A stretch of 64,000 nucleotides of DNA from Rosa chinensis (taxonomy: Eukaryota > Streptophyta > Magnoliopsida > Rosales > Rosaceae): contig NC_037092.1 in assembly GCF_002994745.2 (NCBI RefSeq), positions 2,966,501 to 3,030,500 of the forward strand. Reading direction: 5' to 3'. Made by a program: the position numbers and the translations under genes. The notes beneath the pieces were generated by a model. The model was not told the DNA's origin. It did not search any database and saw only the letters and a list, made by a program, of their open reading frames with translations. Positions within the stretch are counted from its first letter, which is position 1. Every line of letters begins with the position of its first letter. Positions 1-9,439 of the stretch are shown here, piece by piece.

Positions 1-592
1 GTTGTTGGATTACAAATTATACTTGATTTGGGGAGTATAAAAGACATTCAGTAAGGGCTGGCCAAGTTAATGAAGGGGGTAAAATCTATAACTGGAAAGT
101 AGTTAGATGAATGATACATTTGGCTTATGAACTTATGAACTGAAGGGATGTGCATACTATCAAAGTTTCAGGTTTGTATATAGTATTGCATTGGAAGTTT
201 GTAGCGAGTACTCTGAGTGTGGAAGAGAGAGTAACTAAATTGAAAATATGATCACTACAAGTGGTTCTTGTCCATATACATTGGGTAGTTTGTATGATTT
301 CCTTGGAAAAAAAACAGGCACTTTTAGCACATTGTTGGAAATCTTAGAATAATATTGTTTTGTCTTAATAGATGTAGTGAGTTAAGATTTATTACTGAAG
401 AGTGTGTATTTGATCAGATGAGATGGTACACCTATGTAATGTCTACAGGAGCTGTAGCTTGTCTATGGGTTACCTGCATAGAGCTGTTTTGGTTTTGTGT
501 GACTTTTTTTGTTTAAGTTACTTTCTTGTATCTATCTTTGCAGTAGACGATAAAATTAGTTGTAGAGTTCCATGAATTGTTTTCCTTTTTCA
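1..592. other. No gene recognised
   Basis: AT-rich non-coding sequence with no long open frame on either strand and no repeat that I recognise. It could be an intron or UTR of a gene lying to the left, but nothing in the window supports that directly. Confidence 0.5.
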
Positions 593-1003
593 AGTTGCTG
601 CAGAATTTGTTTAGGGGGTATTTGTAGAATAGGTTCTTGTATGGAAATGTATTAGACTACTTCATATGCTTGACGTTTCAAGGGAGTACATATATGATGA
701 TGTTATTTTCTTGTCTTCAGGATGTCTAATGTTTGAGATTGCATTATACTTTCATAAATCTCACCACGATATTTGGTGGTATTGGGATTTAGGTTGCTGT
801 AGAATTTGTTTAGAGTTATGCCTCATGGATTTGTGAAATAGGTTCTTGTATGGAAAATGTATTAGACTACTATATATGCTTGGTGTTTAAATGGAGTACG
901 TAAATGATGATGTTATTATGTCTTCAAGAAGTCTAATGTTTGAGATTGTAGTATATGCTTTCAGAAATCTCACCACTATATTTGGTAGTGTTAGGATTTA
1001 GGT
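593..1003. repeat. Imperfect tandem duplication, two units of about 200 bp
   Basis: Two adjacent copies (about 593-789 and 790-1003) share the same series of segments: GTTGCTGnAGAATTTGTTTAG at the start, then TAGGTTCTTGTATGGAAA, GATGATGTTATT and AATCTCACCAC. They differ by scattered substitutions and small indels. No coding potential was seen. The block from 1004 to 1279 that follows is plain non-coding DNA. Confidence 0.8.
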
Positions 1004-1279
1004 GGATGTTTTTGAACTGTAAATGGATTGCTTAAAACTCTTGGATCTTTTTCAGAAGTTGAATCTGTGCGATGTTTCAAGGCCTTGATTCCTTGAATGC
1101 CATTAGTTGGTGGTGTTTTGACAAGAGTAAAGTGCAAAAGCCGAAAGCGTCGAGAAGTTGAGGGCCTTTGGGGTTTCACTTGTATTGGGCCGTCACAATA
1201 TCATTTCCATCTTAATTTAATTGACTATTCTTTCCATTTTTCCTTGGGAAAAAACAATATCAGTTAAACCTCTAGAAAT

Positions 1280-1851
1280 TAGGGCTGTCAATTCCGACAC
1301 TGGTGATAACACGACTCGAAACCCGCACGAAATAAAGCGGGTTGAACCTGTACAATTAAAAAGCGGGTTGGTGGTGGGTCAACCTGCCATGACTCATTTA
1401 ATAAATGGGTCGGCTACGGGTCAACCCGTCAACACGAAGTGAATCCGTTTAACCCATCTTCTTCTTGAAATTTTGGACGTTTGGATTATTTGATCATAGG
1501 ATTAGACAATTTGAAATATTTCGCTTTTTAATTATTGGATTTAATTATTCATGAATTATATATAATTTTCGTCTTGTTGAGTTTTTAGTGAATTTAATCA
1601 ATTTATGTATTTTTTTAGTTAAATGGGGCTCATTGTTAACATTTAAATGAGTTGTTTAACAAAACACGACTTGTTTATTAAATGAGTTAAGCGGGTTGGA
1701 AACGGGTAACCCGTTTAATAAATAGGTTGGGTTTGGGTTTAAATTTTTGACACAATTATTAAATGGGTTGAGTTTGAGTTTATATCTTGCGACACGACAA
1801 ATACCTTGACCCGATACTAACCCAACCCGACACGACTCATTGACAGCCCTA
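1280..1851. mobile_element. hAT-type MITE, 572 bp, with 8-bp target duplication
   Basis: Perfect 13-bp terminal inverted repeats (TAGGGCTGTCAAT at 1280-1292 and its complement at 1839-1851) are flanked by an identical 8-bp direct repeat CTAGAAAT (1272-1279 and 1852-1859). An 8-bp target duplication is the hAT signature. The interior contains repeated GGGTT/AACCC-rich segments in both orientations and no transposase, so the element is non-autonomous. The short open frames inside it are not genes. Confidence 0.9.
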
Positions 1852-1859
1852 CTAGAAAT

Positions 1860-2400
1860 AGTACAAAACATATCAAGAAAGACCATAACATATCCACACT
1901 TGAAAGACACTTGAAAGTGAAGAAACACAAATGCACTTTTAAGAAGGGAGGAAAAAAAAAAACATAATTAAAGTATGTTAATAACATCTTTTCAAGAGTC
2001 TGCTCTTTATTCTACTTTCTAAGTATAAAGACGATGAACATAGAGACATCTCAGCTTCGTATCCCAAAACTGAACATATGTTTCTAAAATAAACTAGTGT
2101 ACAATCTATCTACATATGTTGAAATTCTTTTTTAATTTTTTTATCCAATACCTATGTTGAAATTTGAAAATACTCCAATAGAAAATGCTTTCTAATTATT
2201 CTTATTATTATTGTTTTTTCAAGAATATTTGAATTTTTCTTGCTAAATTGTGTTTGTTTCTTAGAGCCTGGGAAACCGCTCCCTTTCTTCGATCAAGGTG
2301 AAGCGCGCTGTTTAAAATTCATATTTCCCGCTTCCCCAAAAAGAATTCCAGAGTGAATACGCCAGACTCTTCACAACCCCATCTGCCATCCAAACATTCC
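1860..2400. other. Intergenic, upstream of histone H2A
   Basis: AT-rich spacer without a recognisable gene or element. It becomes GC-richer from about 2260 onward as it enters the H2A promoter. Confidence 0.5.
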
Positions 2401-2575
2401 AAATCCAACGGCCACAGATAGCGATCCGCGTGAACACTCCTCATTCGTCCTCAAGAACCCCAATCCAACCCTCCAACCCTCCCCAAATCCAACGGCCACA
2501 AACTTCCATCCGCGTGACTCCCTCTTATTGGCTCCTCAGCCCCTCCCTTCCTCTCTCCCCTATATAAAAACCCCC
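2401..2575 (+). promoter_or_regulatory. Histone-type promoter with duplicated octamer-like sites and TATA box
   Basis: A module reading AATCCAACGGCCACA followed by ATCCGCGTGA occurs twice (about 2402-2432 and 2486-2517). The first copy contains GATCCGCG at 2423-2430, the reverse complement of the plant histone octamer CGCGGATC. The second copy is one base off (2507-2514). ATTGG (inverted CCAAT) lies near 2527 and TATATAAAA at 2561-2569, about 100 bp before the start codon. This arrangement is typical of S-phase plant histone promoters. Confidence 0.75.
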
Positions 2576-2668
2576 CAAACGCAAAAATCAAAATCTCCAT
2601 CACCGACTCTTCTCTCTCTCTCTCTTCAAATCTCCAACCTCTCCAGACTCCTCTGCTCTCAAATCTCA

Positions 2669-3183
2669 ATGGCCGGAAGAGGCAAATCGCTCGGCTCCGG
2701 CGCCGCCAAGAAGGCCACCTCCCGCAGCAGCAAAGCCGGCCTCCAATTCCCCGTCGGCCGTATCGCTCGCTTCCTCAAATCCGGCAAGTACGCCGAGCGC
2801 GTCGGTGCCGGCGCTCCCGTCTACCTGGCCGCCGTCCTCGAATACCTCGCCGCCGAGATAACCGATTCAATCCTTCTCATCTCACTCCGACCGTCAAATT
2901 TAGTTTTCCGATAACCTGATTCTGATTCTGATTTTCCGAAAACCTAAGTCTGATTTTGATTTTCTGTGTGTTTTAGGTTTTGGAACTGGCCGGAAATGCA
3001 GCCAGGGACAACAAGAAGACTCGGATTGTGCCACGTCACATCCAATTGGCCGTCCGGAACGACGAGGAGCTCGGCAGGCTTCTCGGATCCGTCACCATCG
3101 CAAACGGCGGCGTTTTGCCCAACATCCACAACATGCTTCTTCCCAAGAAGACCTCTAAGAGCGCTCCGGCCGACGAGGACTGA
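2669..3183 (+). CDS. H2A: Histone H2A (canonical type), two exons, unusual splice donor
   Basis: Core nucleosome histone that pairs with H2B in chromatin. Exon 1 is 2669-2857 (63 codons) and exon 2 is 2977-3183, predicting 131 residues. The histone fold is complete: basic N-tail [15 protein letters not shown], then GLQFPVGRI, the acidic-patch region ARDNKKTR and a [13 protein letters not shown] docking segment. The tail ends SAPADED with no SQEF, so it is neither H2A.X nor H2A.Z. The start is fixed by the family N-terminus. The exon junction falls at the usual H2A position (AAE/VLELAG), but the intron begins AT (GAG|ATAACC) instead of GT and ends in a normal TTTTAG. Without splicing, the frame runs into the intron and stops at 2912-2914 after 81 residues. 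The identity is certain; whether this allele makes full-length protein is not. Confidence 0.9.
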
Positions 3184-3398
3184 CTGAAAACCCTAGACTG
3201 AAACTTTTGAGTTGGTTTAGAAACTGATATGTAGAGTGATTTAAGAGTGTTTATGGTGGAATTTGTACTTAAATGGTTTGAAATTTAATCTAATCAGAGA
3301 TATTAGCTTTTGGTCCCAAATTTCTTTGTTTAATTTTTACATCAATCATCAAATTTCACAAATTACAAAGCAAAATTGTGCCCTGATTTTGAGTTTGT

Positions 3399-4100
3399 CT
3401 AAGCCGGAGGATGGCCGGCTTGGTTTGTAGGGTTCCTGCGCTTTTCTTCATCTCTGATTGTGGCCTTTGCTGAGACGTAGTATGCCACTGTGAACAATCC
3501 GTGGAAGAAGCAGATGATTCCTCCTATTGATAGGACTCGACCGTGTGCTAATGTGCAAGATTTTCTTGATTTTGAGTTTGCCATTGTTCCAACGATTAAC
3601 AGCGAAAATCCCAGTGCTAAAGTTATCCTGTGAAATGCAACCATTTAGGATTTGATTATAGACGGGAGTAGTTAGATTGATCAGTGAATTTGGGTGTTCA
3701 AATATGCATACCATGAGAGAATCAGGGACCCAAAAGCTAGTTTCTTGTTAGCTGTTGTGGCCTTGGTGAAGTCTTGCTTAGACCCGAGGCAAATGCACCC
3801 ACCGAGCAAGTTCCCAATGGTGTGTGCTAGCGCTAGAAGCACAGCCGCAGCTAAACCGAGTTTGAAAGCTTGGTAACTGGGGTCTCTGCACTCGATAATC
3901 CACGCCTTCAAATGCTTCACCTGTTTTCACAATGCAATATTGGTGGTGAATGCTTCGATTAGCTTGTCGAATTATGTTGCTATATGATGTGTAGTTGTTA
4001 CCTTGTTTTGGGCTATTTCAGCCTGGATGCCAAGTATTCCGGCGATAACATCCATGACCATGACCGAGAGACACACGAGAGGACCGATATTTCTTGCCAT
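3399..4100 (-). CDS. DUF1218 four-helix membrane protein (MWL/lignin-modifying type)
   Basis: Three exons on the minus strand: 4002-4100, 3712-3920 and 3399-3627, all with GT-AG junctions, joining in frame to 178 residues. The start MARNIGPLVC is the usual family N-terminus. Four hydrophobic segments are visible: residues about 7-26, 50-72, 100-122 and 137-157. Conserved cysteines lie in the loops (WIIECRDP; GGCICLG; RKSCTL), and the C-terminal tail is basic and rich in proline. DUF1218 proteins are plant-specific membrane proteins; Arabidopsis members include MODIFYING WALL LIGNIN-1/2 and VASCULATURE COMPLEXITY AND CONNECTIVITY. The resemblance is closest to the MWL group, by recollection. 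A scrap of a second copy lies at 28538-28620, next to the intact HSA32. Confidence 0.82.
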
Positions 4101-4842
4101 TTTTGAAGGGTTGGGTGAAGGAGGAGAAGAAGGGTGTGAAATTTATAGAGGGAATAGGAATAAAGGAGGGGGAGGTATGCCTGGATAATGTGACATAGAG
4201 AGTGAAATTAGCTGTGATTTTAAGTGTAAAAAAGCTTCTTTTGTCTCTACATTTTTTCTTTATTCTACTTTCTTTTGTGTATTCCTTGCTTTTGTGAATC
4301 CATATTCGTTTCATGGAGAGGAAGGAAAGCAGAGAATCATCTCCAGGTGGGGAAATGGGTTAACATAGATCCTAACGTGTGTGACAGCCGAGAAGAATCC
4401 TACTTCACACTGTTCTTTGAATCAGAAAGTGAAAACTGTTTAGCAATGCCCAGGTCATAAGCATTGGATCCTATTGAGAATGTGTTCCAACTTGTAGGAC
4501 TCCTGCGCGTTTCTATTCATCACGTAGTTCACGAGATAAAATGGACGGTTTCAGTAAAAGTTAGGTTTCGATAAAATAAATCAAAACGCTACTTAACTTA
4601 GTGAAGAAGGTAAAAATAATAATAGTAATACTCAGATTTAACCAACGGTTAAGAACTTGTTGGACTGATTAATAATGTGACAGGTGTACATTTGGTTCGT
4701 TAATTAAATATTTATCAAAGCTAAATCATTGGCCATTCTACTATTTTAGTCGTTATCTTTAAGTGAGAATATCAGTTTCACAATTTTGGATTAGTTTCAT
4801 AATTTCTGTTTCACTCCATTGATTTGGTAGATTGTTTTTTCA
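4101..4842. other. Intergenic, promoter side of the DUF1218 gene
   Basis: No coding region recognised. The first 150 bp are the 5' flank of the minus-strand DUF1218 gene. The remainder is AT-rich spacer. Confidence 0.5.
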
Positions 4843-5115
4843 ATCCCGACATAATTATTGTTTTTTTTTTTTCAAGAAAGAAAATGATGTCTTAATGTCA
4901 AGTAGCATTTTAACTAGTAGTCTAAATATTTTCTTCTAAAGTCTTGTCAAAGATTTTGAGTTCAACTCCTCTTTTCTTTTGATAAAGAAAATGATGTGGT
5001 GATGAAGAAGTGAATGATATAATGGTATTCACCTTGTCAGTATAATTATTCACACCGTTGGATACAATTGAGCATAATATTTTCGGATCAAGTTAACATT
5101 ATCAGTGAAAGATAT
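4843..5115. repeat. Segmental-duplication segment, paralogous to 28625-28930
   Basis: Non-coding sequence sharing long stretches with 28625-28930, for example GATGATGTCTTAATGTCAA, TTCTTGTCAAAGAT-like and GATAAAGAAAATGATGTGGTGAT. In both copies the order is DUF1218 sequence, this spacer, then HSA32, so it marks one duplicated block. From 5116 to 5718 there is a TA-rich tract and a 64-codon open frame (5324-5518) that I do not consider a gene. Confidence 0.75.
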
Positions 5116-5718
5116 ATATATATATATTTATTTATTTATATCTTTACTATTAGAAATGGAAGCGTTTGATTTGGTGTCAAAAACTTCACTAAAATTTAAA
5201 TTCTCGAAAATGCCCATGTCAGAGAGAAAATAGACAGAAGGAAACAATATCTACAAGAGTTAATACGGTAAACTACAACAAGGAAAAGCAAAATAAAAAT
5301 TAGAAAAAGATGTACGTGAAAACGTGGAAGAGCAAAAACTAAACCGGAGTAGGTGTCTTCACCCACGTTCAATTTTAACTGGGGCCATTGCGGTTTCCTA
5401 TAAAAAGCGATTGGAGGCCGCTGATGAAAACAGGAGCAATTGGGAAATTGAACAAGGAAACAGACTTGGAAGGTTTCTGCATATTAAATTGAACGTTGTA
5501 GTTTCTTTTTCCAATTGATTTCAATTTCTGAACAAATCCTGACCCACTCTTTGATTGAGATTTTACTTTTCACTATTTGGTTTAGTATGCAATTGTTTGC
5601 TATGAATGAGAGGAAGTAATGGATTTATTTTCATGATTTTCATCGTTTCTGTTTGCAGGGGTCATGACCAAAACAAAAACAAGAAGACTTGAGAAATACA
5701 AAGGTAACGCATGCTTAT

Positions 5719-6245
5719 TGTCACGGGCCAACTTTGCGATGCGCAAAGAGGACCGTGCGCGGCACTTGCAAGTAAGCAAGTCAGCCAAGTGAGTACCTTG
5801 CAAGAAACAATGAAAACCACACGATATTAAAAAGGTGATAGGCAAACAAGAACACAATTGTATAAACGTTTGGCAACCACAAAGAACAAATGAATAATCG
5901 AAAGGAAAGATCAAGGAGCAATCTCACGGGACACAGATGATTGAATAATTCCTCTTTTATTGATAGTAAGACGGTAAGGGAGGCAAAAGTACATGTGCTT
6001 ACCTATACTAGTTTCGTAGTCCAAACTATGCCGACTAGGAACCCCTCCTTAAAGAGCATATCGGACTTACATGAACATGGCAGGAGGAAACATGAAAAAA
6101 GCCGAGGAGACTAAATGCTAAATAAAATAAATTACATAATTTGTAAATTACCAAAACTTCCCTAGCACACAAGCAAACCAACCAAAGGCTTGACTAATGA
6201 CTCTTGACAAGGTTGCTTGCGGCATTACAAGTGCGGCCCCTAACA
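5719..6245. mobile_element. Solo LTR, 527 bp
   Basis: The segment begins TGTCACGGGCC and ends CCCCTAACA (TG...CA). It is flanked by the identical 5-bp direct repeat CTTAT at 5714-5718 and 6246-6250, as expected for an LTR-retrotransposon target duplication. No internal region or second LTR is present, so it looks like the product of LTR-LTR recombination. The superfamily was not determined. Confidence 0.75.
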
Positions 6246-7281
6246 CTTATGCAGTTGTGCAGATTGCATATTAAAGTTTGATTTCTGCAATTGAAGGTTA
6301 ACTCCTTTTTTTTATTTTTTTATTTTTTATGCAGTTGTGCAGCTTGCAGATTTATATAAGGGGTTCAAACCAGGTGATGACACAAACTGGAATTGTTGTT
6401 TTGTCTGCCAATAAATATTGTTTCCCTAAAGTTTTTCCATTTTCGTAAAGTTGTATTCATGTAAAAGGTAGAACAAATTGGTTATTAGTTACTCATATCC
6501 CTCAAATCCCACAGCAACAGCTTCACACTAAAAGGTACGTACAACAAATGGGTTGTTAGTACTTCTATCTATTTCTTTCAGAGAAGGTTAATGCTTCTCT
6601 AGATGTGAAGAGATGACAGGGATGACTATAATGTTATGAGTTACGACTGAGTTTGGTTGTGCAGGCATTTTGGAATAAATTGGGCTTTGCTTGATCGAAA
6701 GACGTCGGTTAAAGTTCATTGTTTCTGTCAAGGAATTGCTGCCATGGGTCATGATGCCTCTTCAGGTAGTGTATGTGAATGAAAATAAAAGTAGTAAACA
6801 GTCTATGACCTCTTTTCGTTTTGGGGGTGGTACCCTTCAAGGTCACTTGCTGGTTAGTTCTTTTTCTATTTTGTTTGGTCTCAGACCCTTCTGCAGTGGT
6901 CGTAAATCAATTGAAAGTAGTTTTGCTATTTATTTTCTTAGGTTTACTTGCTTTGAATTTTTTGCTTTTTGTTTGTATTTTGCTCTCTAATCATGTCTCA
7001 CTTCTCTTGGTTTGTGTTGTTGCATTGATGACCTCTGTTAGGCCTTTTCGTACATGGTTATCTACTGTATTCTAATAGTAGATATTAATTTCATATTAAT
7101 GCCAGCTCATTTTAACTTTTTGTTTGAATTCCAATCCTTTTTTCTAACAGGCTTGGATCAGGAAAGTGACAGTTCAAAGTTTGGGTGATTATATGTCAAT
7201 ACGTAGGTGAAAGTCAAATGTTCAACAGCTCAGAAATGTTTGATCTCAGCTCCAATAATGTTACAGATTCGAGAAGGTATT
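6246..7281. other. Intergenic; possible unrecognised exon-like patches
   Basis: Mostly T-rich spacer. Short patches near 6664-6855 and 7150-7210 are bounded by AG and GT and have exon-like composition, but they encode nothing that I recognise and do not join into a convincing frame. Confidence 0.35.
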
Positions 7282-7450
7282 AGGTAGAGCTGCCACGTGG
7301 TGGGGCAGTGCGGCCCTCCAATCACTGTCTAGTAGTGGGGGTATTTTAGGTATTTTACCTTGCAAATTGAAGACAGTTTTGGACAAGATTTTTTTTTTTT
7401 CCAGTTTTGATTGGTGGGCCGCACTGCCCTACCACGTGGCAGCTTCTACC
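7282..7450. mobile_element. Short palindromic MITE whose arms carry G-boxes
   Basis: Inverted arms of about 45 bp: GGTAGAGCTGCCACGTGGTG with GGGCAGTGCGGCCC on the left, and the mirror (GGGCCGCACTGCCC, then CCACGTGGCAGCTTCTACC) on the right, around a roughly 85-bp centre. Each arm contains the perfect palindrome CCACGTGG, a G-box/ABRE core. No clear target duplication was found, so the superfamily is uncertain. Confidence 0.75.
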
Positions 7451-8392
7451 CAAGACTTTCACTACCGATTCTCTTGAGGTAGTTCTATATTTGAAGTACT
7501 CATGAGAAGGGACCTGATTGAAGAGGAAAATTGCGTGGCATATAGGAATGACAATTCGTGTTCCATATTTGGCATTTCACATTTGCAATTGCATATTCCA
7601 TGCTTTTGTCCAATAATGCTGAATGATGAACAACAATCAAGGTTTGAACTACAGTAGATACAAGGGGCAACCGACAATCTCCCTTGCTGATATTCTCTAT
7701 TATTATTGAACATTAGTTTGTATTTAACATACAAGGAATTTTGGTTGTCATTTTGAGTTGGACAAAGCCATTGGAGAAGTCACATTACAATCATATTGTA
7801 CTATCCTATAAGTGGTTTATTGCTTTTTAAAAAAAGTAGTCTATTAACAAAATAGGTCAATGGAAAAAAAAAAGTTGTTGTTTCTATGTAGATAAGCTGC
7901 GAAGCATTACGATATTTGACAAAATAAGCTTCAATTTTATACTTGCGGTTGATCCTACAACTATAAAGGTTCTTTTGTATCTATTGAGAAAATAAATTAA
8001 AATAACCATGTATTAATTTAGAGCAAGTAATATAGTAGATAAAAACAATTCTACTCACGCACAAGCGCGACCCTTTCGCACACGCATAGCGTGTGCAAAA
8101 AGGCTAGTATTTATAAACCGTCAATAAGATTTTGAAAATAGAAGTTTGTTGAAGACCAAAAACAAAATAAAAATTACAAATACTTTAAAGAAAACACTGA
8201 GGGCCTGACAAGTGGCAGTTAGTTTTGGTTGCCTCCTGTATGATTACATACTTTTCTAGAAAGAGCTCAACTCTTCTCTCCAATGGTGGAAGATTCAAAA
8301 TTCACGTTTCAGAGATTTTGTAAGGAGAAAAAAACTTTTGCACCCTTTGATCCCAATTCTTTATCATTATCTCTGAAATTGCGGTTCGAACG
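7451..8392. other. Intergenic, 5' flank of the HSA32 pseudogene
   Basis: No gene seen. From about 8105 the sequence matches 28930-29517 upstream of the intact HSA32 gene (for example AAGTTTGTTGAAGAC, GACAAGTGGCAGTTA, GTTGCCTCCTGTAT), so it is the duplicated HSA32 promoter region. Confidence 0.6.
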
Positions 8393-9439
8393 ATGTCAGA
8401 GTACCGATGGAAGACGTTCCACGAGAACGAAGTTATGGGATTTTAGGGTTTAGGGTTTTGGTACAAGTTACAATTGGATTTGTGATTGGTATTTGTTTAT
8501 AGGATATTTTCGAGTCGATGGGCAACATTGTTTATGGGCTGAAGTTTGCTGGAGGTTCGCATAGCTTGATGCCAAAGCCGTTTGCATGTGAAAGAAGTGA
8601 TTGATGTGGCTCACCAACATGACGTGTATGTAAGCACTGAGGATTGGGCTAAGAATTTGCTTCTAAAAGACCCTTCGGCTTTTAAGGAGCATGTGGAGGT
8701 GAGTTTTGGATTCGGTGTCGAAAATGTGTGTGGTTATTGTTAGGGGAATTGGTTCAGTGTCTAAAGCAATGTATTTGTTTAGGAGTGTAAGAGCTTGGGA
8801 TTTGACACAATTGAGCTGAATGTGGGATCTCTCGGAGTGCCTGAGGAAACGCTTCTAAGACTTGTGCGCTTGATTAAGAGCGGTGGCTTGAAAGTGAAGC
8901 CTCTGTTTGAAGTCAAGGTTAACGAGTCTGAAATTCCTACTGGTGATAGAACGTTTAGAGCCTATGTCGTCCCGAGACCAAGATCATCTGGTATGCTATG
9001 CACTCTTTCCTGAAACAGTTTCGGAACTTTTTTGATAATTGTTTTGGTGCTCTTTCTTTCCTATTTGGCTAGTGATGATGGTCCGGAATTGCTAATCTTT
9101 CATTCATGTTATTAGTATTATGCCATATATCTTCCTATCCGGGTCACATACATTATATTAATCACTTTCTGAGGTGTCTAATAAAAAGAGTTCACATTCA
9201 TTTATCATCTTGACTTCTTTAGCACCAGGACGTACGTTTGCGTAACAATAGTGCGTAGGTTCCAGAGAAATTAGATTATGTTCAACACGTGTAATTCAGT
9301 GATTCTTTAGGAAGGATATGAATTTAGACTACCCCATTATGCCTTTGCCACTGAGGCATTGACCAAAACTGATCGATTACCAGCATAATTACCAGACATC
9401 AGAAGAGAACTGAATTTTTTTTTTTTTTTTGGGCACAGT

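Noticed and set aside
2451..2669. Minus-strand open frame over the H2A promoter
   Set aside because: Antisense shadow of the promoter and 5' UTR, with no protein resemblance.
8440..8465. TTTAGGG repeats (also near 29746) as interstitial telomere
   Set aside because: Only two to three units, present in both HSA32 copies at the same intron position. More likely a telo-box-type regulatory motif inherited through the duplication.
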